From Chamaea fasciata (Eukaryota > Chordata > Aves > Passeriformes > Sylviidae), in assembly GCA_029207755.1 (NCBI GenBank), contig JARCOQ010000001.1, forward strand, positions 91,623,637 to 91,687,636: DNA of 64,000 bases. Direction: 5' to 3'. A model generated the notes under the pieces. It saw only the letters and a list, made by a program, of their open reading frames with translations, was not told where the DNA came from and ran no database searches. Of this stretch, positions 24,395-35,975 are shown piece after piece; positions within the stretch are counted from its first letter, which is position 1, and the number at the start of each line of letters is the position of its first letter. A program made the translations under genes and the position numbers.

Positions 24395-24730
24395 CAAATC
24401 TGAGAACTACAGCTGTAGCATAAAGGCGGATTATCACCCATCCAAACCAAATTCAATTATCATATCTATGCTGCTTCTCTATTTCTGTAACTGGAAGGCT
24501 ATTATTAGGCTCCCTCCCTCTCTCCCTCCCTCTCGCTCCCTGTTTTTAATACATCTCCAAGTAATGCTGCTGTAAAACATTCAGAAAAGTAAACATTAGC
24601 TTTAGGCCATTTAATTATCAGTTTTCCAGAACACTTCGTTCTGCCCTGCGTTACTCCATACTCCTTTAATACCAAAAAAAAGAGATGGACTGAGATGCGT
24701 TTAATGAATCCACACTATAGCAATTCCTCT
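24395..24730. promoter_or_regulatory. Candidate conserved non-coding block
   Basis: AT-rich sequence with homeobox-like cores (CAATTATC, TTTAATTATC, GTTTAATGAATCC) yet several retained CpGs (AAGGCGGATTATC, CTTCGTTC, CTGCGTTAC, GATGCGTTTAATG). It includes the CTCC tract at 24510-24540. In CpG-depleted vertebrate DNA this mixture is typical of constrained non-coding elements, but that remains inference without an alignment. Confidence 0.2.
24510..24540. repeat. (CTCC)n-like pyrimidine repeat
   Basis: CTCCCTCC / CTCTCC units, about 30 bp, all pyrimidine on the + strand. Confidence 0.85.
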
Positions 24731-26189
24731 CTCTGTCTCCAGTGATGGCTCTGGCTCACTCTCACAGTGGCAAAAAAATGCCAGTTTGTGCTTGGATGGA
24801 AAAGAAGTGAGGAAATAGGTTTTCCCTGTGGGGAAAAAAAAAAAAAAGGGATACTATATTTCCTCCTGTCTTAATTGCTAAAACATTTCTTAGCAGGCTT
24901 CCTGCCTGTACCCCCGTTAATGACTACTTCTTTTTTTGTGCTAGAAATGGGAGGTGGTTGGATGGTGAGAGAGTGAGGGTGATGCAGTCCCTGAGATGAG
25001 GGAACCAGTGCTCAGCACAGGGAGTCAACATCCCAGAAACACATTCACTACCAGTGTCCTTTCTGCTGCTGCTCATTTACACCACAAAGTGTATTGTCTT
25101 TCCCTTGGGGTCGAAGGGCAGGGATGGATAACTCTTTGAAACCAGTTCGCCTCCTGCAGAGTTCTGTGCCCTTTGTGCCAAGGGCTGACACTTTACTCTC
25201 CTGAGAAGCTTATGTATTTTTTGTGTGTTGGTGGTGTACTTCTTTCTCCTGTTAAACACATTTTGAGCAGGAATTGCCCCTCACAGGCATGGTGAAATAA
25301 AGCCTGTACACCTAAGCTGTAGGAAGACAGAAATGAGTGTCAGTAAGAGCCAAGTTAATCCTTTGGGACACACGATATGTCTTTGATGCCTTTTAACATG
25401 CCTGTGTGTGATTACGACACAAAAAGGGCAAAATCTTTGCTCAGTTCTTGTGGGGCTACCATAATAGGTATAATAAATCATACTCTTATACCATAGCTTT
25501 TTGGTTGTAACAGGTGTTTTTAGCATCATGACTTTCATTTCAAAAGCTGCTGTATGACTTAAACTCCTTTATCTCTATCTTTCACACAAATCAGAGAGTT
25601 TCATACATAATAAAGCAGTTGGGCAAAAATATAAAGATTGAAGAGGTAGGGTCTCACTTCTGTACTCTTGAGAATTAACTAGGAGCAAAGAGAGGGGCTC
25701 TGGCTTCTCTGCTACAAATTCCACCCCCCATTAGCATCACCTGTTCAAGACATGACTCAGGGCCACACACAAGTCGGGTGTGCTGAGGTCTGGGGTGTCA
25801 CTCAGCTTACAGAAACATCCTTCCTTGTGGTTAATTAAGAGAATTTGGCTCACTGACGTAGCTCAGATGAATGCCTCAGGCCACAGCCCCGAGCACACAG
25901 ATTTCTGCCTCTTGCAGTGACTGGTACCAAATACTCCACACCAAGGCAGGTGTGAGCCTTCTGCCTCACAGGCACAGGAAACTGCTCACTGCAATGGGCA
26001 GATCTAAGATGTGTGGGGAAAGGAATTGAAAAGATGAAAACTTAGTTATTCCCTGCTTTATTCTGCTGACCTGCAAATATTGTACAAATATTGTAGCCAG
26101 GCTTTTTTAAAATGGATTTTTAAAGCTTTTGGATAAAACTCTTATTTACATCATTCTGATTGTGTAAAGAGACAGAACCAAGCCAAGTT

Positions 26190-26460
26190 TCTTAATTAAC
26201 AACTCATGTAGCACAGAATTCAGCATGAAATGCAGAAGTACTTCCTCTCTCTTATGTTTTGGCCATGTGCAACCATAACACCACGTAACATTAATGATAG
26301 TTGCATGACCACGCACCCGAGCAAAATCTCCTGGGATGTTAATTGGTTTGTAGGATTGGTGCTTGACACCCTGCTCATGTCTGTAAACTAGGATAAGGCC
26401 TGGGGCTTAGTCACATGCCATTCGTTAAATACTGGAGTTTCTTCATTTCCTTTGTTTTAC
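26190..26460. promoter_or_regulatory. Candidate conserved non-coding block
   Basis: Contains ACCACGTAACATTAATGATAG, a CpG-bearing CACGCACCCGAGC, GTTAATTGG and CATTCGTTAAAT. Homeobox-like cores and retained CpGs lie in AT-rich DNA. No open frame of note. The regulatory role is inferred only. Confidence 0.18.
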
Positions 26461-27422
26461 TACCACTGATTAAAAATTTAGCAGTGATGCTGTGCAAAGG
26501 TGAGCCTACAGGCACTGCATTAGACAGCCACCTTCAAAAACAAAGGCACAAAGAGAAGCTGGGGAGGAGATAGGCATGTGGACTGGGATCTTGGCAACAG
26601 CAGAAAACACCGAAGGGACACACAGAAACCATCTCTTGGTAGGAGGGGGATGAGGGGAAGAGAGGAATGTGACAGACTTAGGAGGAGAAGTGAAATAACT
26701 GAGGAATGAGCACTGTGAGCTGACATGCTCTGAGGGCTGAGGGCTGGGGTGGGCTTCACGCAAGGGCTGGGGCACCGCTGCTGGCCCTGCCACCTTTGGG
26801 AGGGCACTGCCTGGACACCTTCCCACCAGCATGGGCCACCTTGGCCTTGAACTAGGCAGGCTGGTGGGTACTGGGCAAGGAAGAGCCTGTCCCACAGGTA
26901 TCATGTCTGGGGGTGAATTCGTGCTATTTCCTTAAATCTCTGAGGTGTTTCAAATTCATGTAACAGGAGAAGCCTAACAGCTGGTGTAGTTTTTCACTTC
27001 AGCTGTTTAATGTGGCATCTGTGACTCAGTTTGCACCAGCAAAAATTAGGGTGAGGCGAGAATCAAACCATCCTTGTAAGCAACAGCTTCAGGTCACTCC
27101 TAAGCATCCCTGCTGTAAGGAGGGGCTCAGACTTGTTCAAGCTGCCTACTTCTCTGTCTCGCAAACAGACTGAAGTAAGTCTGTTACCTGCTACTGCAAA
27201 AAGGACAGAAAAAAAGGGAAAAAACACAGGGAAGAGAAAAAAAAAAGGGGGGGGGGGCGGGAAATGGGGAAGTGAAGTAGCTCAATGCTGTTGTTTTGCT
27301 CCGGTGTCTATCATTGTCCAGTCTCCTTACTGAGAACGATGAGAGATCAGAAAATTGATAATCCTCACTGGTATTTTCTCAGCAGTATTTCCTGCAGAAT
27401 GCGAATGTCTCTTTTCTTGTAG

Positions 27423-27518
27423 GCAGATGGACAGAGCCTGCAGGATCACATTTACTGGAGAGAAACCAGCTTTGAAAAGTTTCGACAGCCGGCATGGTAT
27501 CTGGTCCATCTCTATTGA
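27423..27518 (+). other. Weak candidate terminal exon (31 codons after a splice-acceptor-like site)
   Basis: A pyrimidine-rich stretch 'tgtctcttttcttgtag' (ending at 27422) looks like a splice acceptor. It is followed by 31 open codons beginning ADGQSLQDHIYW and ending in TGA at 27516-27518. The translated text is balanced and protein-like, but no family is recognised and a 31-codon open stretch is easily produced by chance. No matching upstream exon or downstream poly(A) signal was established. An alternative is ordinary intergenic or conserved non-coding DNA. Confidence 0.12.
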
Positions 27519-28419
27519 AATGAGTTCATTATCATTCATTTTTTGCCAAATGCCAATCAGTTCTTAAATCACTCTTGAAATTAGGATGTTTGGAAAAAAA
27601 AATTTAAAAGTCCCCACAGATACATTTTCAACATTTGCAGGAATATTTTAGAACTATTTCTCCAACAGTTGATGCTATATAATTAATGTATAAAACAAAA
27701 CAGACACAACAGACCTTCCGAAAAGTAGTGGGCTTTTTCATTATGTGTGTGCAGAAAGAAAGCAGCAAAAGTTCACCAATTCCTTCTCCTACTCATTTGC
27801 TAATATATCACATTTCAGATTAGATGGAAATTTGTTATTTTGAGAGGCTGATCCTCAGTATCCATCCATTCTTTTTTCCCAAAGGACTACGCAGATTTTC
27901 TGCAGAGATTCTGATTTTGCACTCAGAAATTTATCATCTTCCTAGTGCTGGTCCTCTTAAACAAGTGTTTGTTAACATATCATGAAGAGACTCACATTCA
28001 GACTGTCATACTGCTCTACCAGATTAAGGTATTTGCATATTTTCCTGCAAAATAAACCCATTGTCACAGCGGATTGATAGGAAATAAAGAAGGCAGAAAG
28101 ATGCAGATTTTAGCATGCAAGTCCGTGTCTTTCACCTTTTGTGTAACTGGTTTGGGTTAGCTGATTAGTGAGTATGATGGTTTGGGGAACACAAAGTTTT
28201 GCCACTATTGTATGTTTTAATGGTAGAAGATACACAAATAAAGTAAAGGAATGTCACCTCTTGCAGTCCATGACAAGAGCGCAACAAAATCACAGACCAC
28301 CATCTTTCTAAAGTATCCTGAAACCTTGAAAAGAAAGATGACAGATACACAGTGCTATTCTGGAATGGTACAACCTGACAATTTGCCAGGGAGAAAGGAA
28401 GGAGAAGTGAACAAATTAG

Positions 28420-28456
28420 AAAGAAGAAGAAAAAAAAGAAAAAAAAAAAAAAAAAA
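28420..28456. repeat. Purine tract ending in A18
   Basis: AGAAAGAAGAAGAAAAAAAAG followed by 18 consecutive A (28439-28456). Low-complexity homopurine sequence. Confidence 0.88.
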
Positions 28457-29094
28457 GCAACACTGCAGTGGATACATTGTCTCCAAGAGTATGATTCCAT
28501 GCAGATACTAATGAAGGGAAGATGTTAAGTGTCCATGTGCTCCGTGTCCCCTCCTAACTCATCTGTGAGTGCCCAGATTCTGTCTCTCCTGTCTGACAAC
28601 CATGTGGCACTTCTGACAGACACATTGGAGGTCAGGTCTAAATTCATCGTCTGAATTTGTCCATGCAGGATCAATAAAATCACTCAATTTTTGGGTGTAT
28701 CCGTGTGCAAATACACAGAGGCATCAATCCTTCACTGATGGGAGCCAAATTTCTCCTGTTTGTCCAGACTGGCCCTTGGAGCCCAACAGGACATAAGCCA
28801 CAGCATATCTCCAGGTTATATATCATGAACCACATATTAATGTAGGGAAAAGCTATGAAAATGCTTTAAAGGATATTGATTCTATAAGAGACACAAATGT
28901 CTGACTGAAGATGCCATGATACACAGCGGAAATTACTATCCAGGCTACTTTAGATGCTAGGAGCATTGCCAATAGTCAAAAGTTTTTGTCCTGAATAAAT
29001 GAGGTTAAAATGGACTTTTTCCCAAGTGAGCAGCTTCATGCATTTTGCTTTTTATTGGCTTCCTTCTCTGTGTTACCTTTCTTGTTCTCTGTAA

Positions 29095-29342
29095 TCTTCT
29101 TCTTCTTCTTCTTCTTCTTCTTCTTCTTCTTCTTCTTCTTCTTCTTCTTCTTCTTCTTCTTCTTCTTCTTCTTCTTCTTCTTCTTCTTCTTCTTCTTCTT
29201 CTTCTTCTTCTTCTTCTTCTTCTTCTTCTTCTTCTTCTTCTTCTTCTTCTTCTTTTTCTTCTTCTTCCTCCTCTTCCTCTTCTTCTTCTTCTTCTTCCTC
29301 TTCCTCTTCCTCTTCTTCTTCTTTTTCCTCCTCTTCTTCTTC
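29095..29342. repeat. Long (TTC)n / (GAA)n microsatellite
   Basis: Positions 29095-29254 are an uninterrupted TTC repeat of 160 bp (about 53 units). They are followed to 29342 by a degenerate pyrimidine extension of TTC, CTC and TTTTC units, so the whole stretch of nearly 250 bp is almost purely pyrimidine on the + strand. GAA.TTC tracts form triplex (H-DNA) structures and are expansion-prone in vertebrates (established for the frataxin intron repeat). The open frames across this tract (poly-Leu, poly-Phe, poly-Glu, poly-Lys) are artefacts. Confidence 0.98.
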
Positions 29343-31023
29343 AACTCTTTTTTTCATCTTTTGGTCTCAAACAAAATAAAAGTATGTAAACCATTAAAAA
29401 GGAGAGAAAAGTATAAAAATCATGAGCCACCACTAAAGTTTGGAAGGAAAAACAAGCCCAAACATTCTCTTTTGAAATACTTGAGAGTAAAAAAAAATAA
29501 AAAAAATAATTAAAAAAAAAGACAAACCCATCCCTTTTCATTCAGCTCTAACATTTGCACTGATTAACAAAACCATTTGCAATTCCGTTTAAGAGGCATA
29601 ATGCAGGTTAACATTCTATCTCCGTGGTATTGGTTTTTCCAAAGTCACAGTGAGAGTTTTAGTCTCTCTCCTGCAAATATTTTGCAACAAGAGAAAATGG
29701 TTTCCCTACTCCCCACTCTGTGTTTTGTTCCCCTCAGGTGTCACATAGTTCTCCTTTGTTTGAATCCAGCACTACCTGTACCCAACTAGCACACTAGCTC
29801 TGTGCCATCTCTAGTGTCATCTCACTTCCTCGTCTGTGCTAATAAGGAACATTTAGGAGCAGCTTCGGCTCCAACACTGCATTAATGAAGCACTAACATT
29901 TGTTAGGAGAGAGACTCAGCGATGTTGACAAGTGACTTTGCTGATCAGAGGAGCACAGTTGGGCTGGAAGGAACCTGTGTTCTTGAAATGTGGGAGGTGA
30001 ATTATCTCAGTATTCAAAAAAATAAACAGAGACAAGTTTGATGAGTTTAAATTCACAGAAGAGCTTTTTAATATTTCCTGAGGTTCTAATCAAAGAAGCA
30101 TCTTAACTGGTCCCAAAGGGAAATGAAAGATGAAAGGAGCTGACACTGATGCCCATTCTACCTTGCCTGGCTGCTATCGGGGTTTTTTTTTTATTCTTTT
30201 TTTGCTTGTTACTAAAAATATCTCAGCGGGTAAGAATTAACAGTAGGATATTAATGCAAAGTCACAAATAAAAATCCATTGCAAAATGTAGCATACCTTT
30301 AAAATTTTAACATCTAGTAAATTTAAATCAAGGAAATTGACATAGATCGGATGAAAGAAGATACAGCACCTCTAGCTTATGCCAACTAAAAATAAGAATT
30401 ATTAATGAAGCTAGGCTTTCTTCTGCTGTGCACATTAATTATTTATGATAATAATACTCTGCACTGCCATATTAAAGAATTTTCTTCACCCAGCTTCCCA
30501 GAAAACTCCATCTTCTGAAACCCTCAACATGTTAAAAAACACAAAAGAATGAATTCCTTTCAGTGTATTTATTATACTGGAAGATGAATATAGTCTTGGG
30601 TTATTAAACTGGAATGAAAAACACATCTTATTAGAACTTACATGGTGATTTTTATTCTCACTAGTTTCATATAAACTTAATGATGCAGACTGCATTTTTA
30701 TGCTCATCTATTTTAAAATGGTGCCTGGAGCAAAAGAAGCTTCCATTAATGCCAGTTTGGTATTTCAAATACAATTTGATGTAATTTACTTCAAATATAT
30801 GTGAACAGAGAAGGATAATGTTGAGAGTATTTGCTGGATTCAGATCTGGGTTAGCTCATGGCAGTGATTTGTTAAAACACAAGCTTTATGAAACAGAAGA
30901 AAAAAAGAAGAGGAAAATGAAACTGCTCTTCAAAATATAGGGTAAAATTAATATCTTTATAAAGATGGTAGGGGGAAATTTATCTTGAATTGTCAGAGTT
31001 TAAATAATTAGTTCTGAAAATAA

Positions 31024-31024
<1 letters not shown>

Positions 31025-31069
<45 letters not shown>
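31025..31069. repeat. (ATT)n microsatellite, about 15 units
   Basis: 45 bp of uninterrupted ATT. Trailing ATT runs often cap old LINE tails, but no LINE body was recognised upstream here. Confidence 0.95.
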
Positions 31070-34000
31070 TAGAAATCAACAACAAATGAAACTCATTTAA
31101 TAAGAGTGTTGGACCACATTTTTTTACAGCTGTTTTATTTGTTGTGATCAATCTAAAATAGACTATGACTTTTTTTTTTACTTATATCCATTCATTTATT
31201 TCCTATTCAAGTTTCATGTAACTGTATCTTTTGGTTTTCTTTTAGCAGAGACACTTGTACTTGAAAGCACACAGAAACATCTGCAGAATGTGGGCTATGG
31301 CAGGGGCAGGGGTCTTACGCAAGGAGAGGAGTTTTTACAGCCAAGGGATGCATATGCAAAAAAATACAGTTCATGGTAAAAAAAATGTGTGTTTGAAAAT
31401 GGTAAGGGTCTGTATGTGTGAATGTAATATCATACTATAAATTCACACTGTGTTATCTGCATCCACACAGAGTGTCACACTTCCAGTGTATCTTGCTGTG
31501 TCAAGGGACAGCATTCTGAAGCAGAAAACATTGCAGCAGGTGCAAGGTGCTGGTTCTGCTTTCCTCCTGCAGCTGGGAACCCCTGGCAGGGGTTTGCATC
31601 CCCTGCTACATTGGGACAACCACCATTTCCACAAGCAAGGAGAAAACATAATTATTACCTCCCTGCTTTTATTGCATTTCTGCCTGTGTTTTTTCTTCCT
31701 TGCTTTTTCTCTTCCAGGGGTTTGCGGGGAGGGAGGGTGAACCTGAGATCGAGTAAGTGGCTTAAGGGTAAGATTATGAAAGCATTGGTGAGATGTAGGC
31801 ACATGACCCCTGTGAGGAGACTTTATGCCTAGCTCCTCTAGGGCATTTGTTAAGGCTTACTCCACCTTATGAATTTCCTGAACCTCTTTCACACTCTGTC
31901 CTTCTGAAGATAAATGCTACCCTTGCCAGAGCCCATGGCATTGTAGCCTGTCAGCAGGTGGTTACAGCTCTACACTGTTCTCATGGCTGTTCTGTAGAAA
32001 ACCCTTGAAAATTTAGGCAGCACCAGTTGCCTTGAGTGGGGTTTCTGGGAATGCTGGGGAACACTACCAGTGATGGACAGGCATCCCCTGCAGAGCAGTG
32101 CCCCTGAATGAGGGGCTCCACTGTGCAGGGTGGCTGGGGAAGACAACCCACCACCTCTCTTCTGCCTGGGAGGCTGAAGAGAGCCTGCCCCAGAACAAGG
32201 GCCTCATCCCAGGTGGATTAGAGCCCTTTCTGGTTCATTTCCATGAAGTAAATAATTGAGAGCATTTGTAAAGGAATCTAATGGAAAAATATTCCTAATT
32301 GTTTTTTAGGCAAGGATTGGACAAAGAGCTGTTTCTGGAGAAAATGTGTCACAACATCATTTCTTAAAGCAACAACAGCTTTATGAATGTGTTCATAAGT
32401 TTCAGCATTCACATAGAAATTTTTATAAGCAAAATGAATGCCTAAGAAAATTAATGAGCATATTTAGTGTTTAATAATAGACTCTCTTTCCTCTGCCTGG
32501 GACAATGAAGAGAACACTGCACATGACCTCATGAGTTATACCATTACAAAGATTTTAAAAACCATCAGCATTTCAAAGCTACATGTTGGTAATTTTTTTT
32601 CTTAAATCCAGGCATTAATGCTTTCAAACCAGCCAACCCCATCACCTGAAATGCAAATCTTCATTTGTACAGTTCTTTGTTTAAACAATGGCAGAGGCTT
32701 GGCCTGTGCTAGAGAGATGTTTAGTGTGCACTGGAGAGAGGCGTTAAGATAAATCAGGCTATTAAAAAATAAAAATAAAAAGACCAACCACTTCCTTATT
32801 TAGTTTGATATTTCATTTTTGTGGAAACTGTACCCATCTTGACCCAGGCGTGCCCCTCATGAGTCAGTGACAGCACATATAGGCAAGGAGCAGGGGATGA
32901 ATTGTGTGTTGGGTCCTGTCCCCTGTTCACTTGTGTTCCTGACAGTGAGGGCAGTTCCTGGATCAACAAATAACCACTGAAGTGTGACAGATTTTCTGAA
33001 TTCAGTGATTACAGAGTCTTCAAAGTCAAAAGGAGATCACAGCTTGGGTGAAAATGCTGGTGGAGGTCAGCTGTATTAAAAGTGATTACATGTTAGTACC
33101 TCACATCTCTTGCTCAAAAACCAGGTAGTCAGCTTGAGGGATATTTTGACCTTTTCCACTTTCCATCTCTCTGTTTTTGATAAAACAAACAGGATGACCT
33201 CTGCAGCACATGCTTCTCAAACTGGAATTAGACTGACGCAGATATTGAAAGCATGAGACCTTTACTTTCATCTTTTCTAAAATGGTCAGGTTTGAGATTG
33301 TTACTGGAGAAAACCTTCCCTGGAGTGAACCTGAACTCATCAACACTACTAGATCTGATATTTAGAAAACACTTATTCATGTAGGGCAGACTAATAGGTA
33401 CTTTAAGCTACCTTTCAGCTGCCAATGAGTTTCACTTCAGACATTTGCGACCCAAAACAGGTACAGCACCTGCAAGAGGGTTTTGTTGGTTTTATTTTTG
33501 ACAAACAGGAAAGAAAACAAAATCAAATAAAACACTGCATTCATGAAAACAGTCCAGCATTGTTTCACCATAAATCAACTATTGCTGATTAGATCTTAAA
33601 TGTAATGGATCAATGTCTCAGCTGACACAAATGAACTTCACCACGCTGTCTCACAAGCTAAGGTTCTGGTGCAACGTCTTTGCCAACATCATAAACACTG
33701 GCTGGATGTTTCCAGTACACTCAGCAGCTAGCACCTGCTGGGCCACAGAGCAAAACAAACCCACTGGCACTCAATCCATTTCCGGAAAAATCAAGGCAGT
33801 AGGAAAGGAAACAAAAAAGCCATGTAGCCTGTGCATAAATAAATAATATTAAGCCTTACTTTGTCTGTAATTAAAGAAAGGAATGCTCTACAAAGCATCC
33901 ACACACAAATGACTTTAGCATTCAGTATGCTTTTCTAGCTTGCTCTGGTCCTATGCATTGTCCCATCCTTCCAATAGACAGCTCCATTGCCCACCAGGCT

Positions 34001-34649
34001 GGTTGCAGCAGGTGCACGAGCAGTTGCTCAGTCCCATATTGATGCTTCTGTCCCCTGGAGGATGCCAACCACATCCCAGGTTGGCATGGAGATAAAAAGC
34101 ATAAGAGACTTTATGCACCAGGGTTTTTTGGGGTTGAAATATTCAGGAGACTCATATCCATACGTGAAGATTAATGTGCATTCTGGACCCATCTTCACTT
34201 TTTCCACCTCCTCTTCCCTTACTTTGATGTTGGCAAATGAACTGGAGAGCAGAGGGCAATTGCCCTTGAGCCTTAACAAATGCAAAATATAGAAAGAGTT
34301 GAAACTTGTGGCTCCTCCTTCTGCCTGTACAGTTAAACCCCCTACAACGAAGGGGCAGGGGTGACATTTGTGTATTGGAATACGGGTAGAAGTCTCTTCT
34401 CCCTTCCTGGAAGATAAACAAAGTGAGAAGTAGGTGAAGCGAGAAGTATCAACATATCACTGCCAATTTATGGTACTTGAGGGAAAAATCTAGTCTGTGA
34501 TTTACTCATTTAAGTGCAATTTCAGTTCAGCTACAATGTCATGACCTTCTTGATGATAGTTATATATGGCATGTGGCATGGACAGAATGAACCTCTTGCA
34601 TATGTAGAAATGGGTTAAAAAATGAATGTTCTGTCCACCCTACTTTACC

Positions 34650-34900
34650 ACTGCTGTGATTTAGTGAAAGACTAGTTGCTGTCAGATCCAGTAATTTGAG
34701 TCTCATCTTACATCGAAGTATATATGCTGATGAAAAGCTGCTTTAGCAGCAGAGAGACTGCTAATTGTTTGATTATACAGGTCTTCACATTAATGAAGCA
34801 CTATTCCATGGATTTGGAGCATGGCGTGCAACCAAATTACCACCCCAGCACTCAAGCTGTGAAATCTGATTATTCATTAGCCAGTCTGTGAGTGGTACAA
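34650..34900. promoter_or_regulatory. Candidate conserved non-coding block
   Basis: Sequence rich in TAAT/ATTA cores (TGCTAATTGTTTGATTATAC, CACATTAATGAAGC, TGATTATTCATTAGCC), with a GCTGC/GCAGC inverted pair around 34738-34752 and CpGs in otherwise CpG-poor DNA (CATCGAAG, GGCGTGC). Enhancer function is inferred from motif density only. Confidence 0.18.
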
Positions 34901-35416
34901 ACATCTTTTCTTTTTTCAAACCGTCAAAGGAGAGCAACTGCTTTTTTTTTGCTTTTTTTTTCCCACTCTTCCTTTTAAGAATATAAGGGTTTGGACTTTT
35001 ATCAATGACAGTAGCTTACTTAAGAATTTAAGGATAAACATGTTGTGTAAAGGGGGCCTCATTTTTCTCCAAACTGTGCTCTTCTTGTATAATTTATCCC
35101 TTATGTTTACTTAGTCTTGGCCTCCCCAGAGCCTGTCACTAACTGACAATTGTGGTGCATTTAATGAATTGAGAGTAGACTATACCCTCCTTAATTGACA
35201 AGAGTTACTAAACGATAAGGAATCAAAGTGGGAAAAGCTCACAGTGCATCTGCCTCTACCAGGGAGACCTGACTGAAGATAGATGGTTGTGAAAGTAATT
35301 TTCAAACTTCTTTTATCATAGTTTTTTATATAAACTTGGATGTTTATAAGGGGAAATTTCTCTCTCATATAAACAATGAAATAGAGAAAAAAAATTGATT
35401 TTTTTAGCAAAAACCT

Positions 35417-35536
35417 CTTCCTTCCTTCCTTCCTTCCTTCCTTCCTTCCTTCCTTCCTTCCTTCCTTCCTTCCTTCCTTCCTTCCTTCCTTCCTTCCTTC
35501 CTTCCTTCCTTCCTTCCTTCTTTCCTTCCCTTTCCC
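35417..35536. repeat. (CTTC)n / (GAAG)n tetranucleotide microsatellite, 26 pure units
   Basis: Positions 35417-35520 are 104 bp of uninterrupted CTTC, then a short degenerate tail to 35536. The minus-strand open frames reading as repeated KEGR residues are artefacts of the repeat. Confidence 0.97.
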
Positions 35537-35814
35537 TGCCCACACCAAACATAACCTAAGAGAGATTCCAGCTACAGCCAGTCTGTTTTGTACGCTGCAT
35601 GTAGCTAGGTTCAGTTACAAAATGAGCAGTGTGGAAATCCTTCCTCACATGGTGGAGAAGTACTGACATCTCTAGTAAATGGGATTATCTGTAATGAGAT
35701 TACATACAAAGAGATTAAGATGTGAACTGACACTCCTAGGAGATACAAAGGAGGCTCCTGAGACAACAGAGAAATGAGGTGTCAGAAGCAGAAGGTGGAA
35801 TTGCTTCCTTGAGA

Positions 35815-35975
35815 AGGTTTTTCATGATAATGATAATGATCTTACCCGTATAATAGCGCCTTTCATCCAGAAAGATCCCCAAAGAGCTGTACAAATGCCG
35901 TACACTAGTTCTTTTCAGACCATCATGGAAATGTTTCCACCTCTGGTCGGAGTACAGCAGCTGTTTAACCACACA
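35815..35975 (-). mobile_element. Ancient L3/CR1-type LINE 3' tail, well preserved
   Basis: Read on the minus strand, the sequence runs 'cagctgctgtactccgacc', 'agaggtggaaacatttcc', 'catttgtacagctctttgg', 'ggatctttctggatgaaag', 'gcgctattatacgggtaag' and then an ATC/ATT-rich end. This is the characteristic 3' tail of an old amniote LINE family: CTTTGGGATC..TCTGGATGAAAGGCGCTATATAAG followed by a triplet repeat. Its preservation is notably better than the 19.9-kb relative. Family naming (L3 or a CR1 relative) is from memory. Possible exaptation is discussed in the findings. Confidence 0.6.

Larger units (their letters stand above)
19956..29094. other. Non-coding unique sequence with several regulatory-looking patches
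   Basis: No recognisable gene. Separately noted: the octamer/AP-1 composite (20298-20311), the 15-bp duplication (20709-20738), the TA repeat (22197-22243), the CpG-retaining blocks at 24395-24730 and 26190-26460, the CT-rich microsatellite at 24510-24540, and the weak exon candidate at 27423-27518. Homopolymers: T16 at 20758-20773, A14 at 24834-24847, A10G11 at 27237-27257, and an AG-rich tract ending in A18 at 28420-28456. The longest open frame is 168 codons (24069-24575), unrecognised and overlapped by equally long frames on the minus strand. Confidence 0.55.
29343..35416. other. Non-coding AT-rich unique sequence
   Basis: No gene recognised. Very AT-rich at 30200-30800, with many TAAT/ATTA cores (possible conserved element about 30230-30480). 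Positions 31540-31760 and 32000-32220 are slightly GC-richer without similarity to anything known. Positions 34650-34900 are described separately. Longest open frames are about 120 codons and unrecognised. Confidence 0.55.

Noticed and set aside
29010..29513. Open frames of up to 167 codons (poly-Phe, poly-Leu, poly-Lys, poly-Glu) on both strands
   Set aside because: They are translations of the TTC/GAA microsatellite in different frames, not genes.
35180..35552. Minus-strand frames with repeated KEGR units
   Set aside because: Artefact of the CTTC tetranucleotide repeat.
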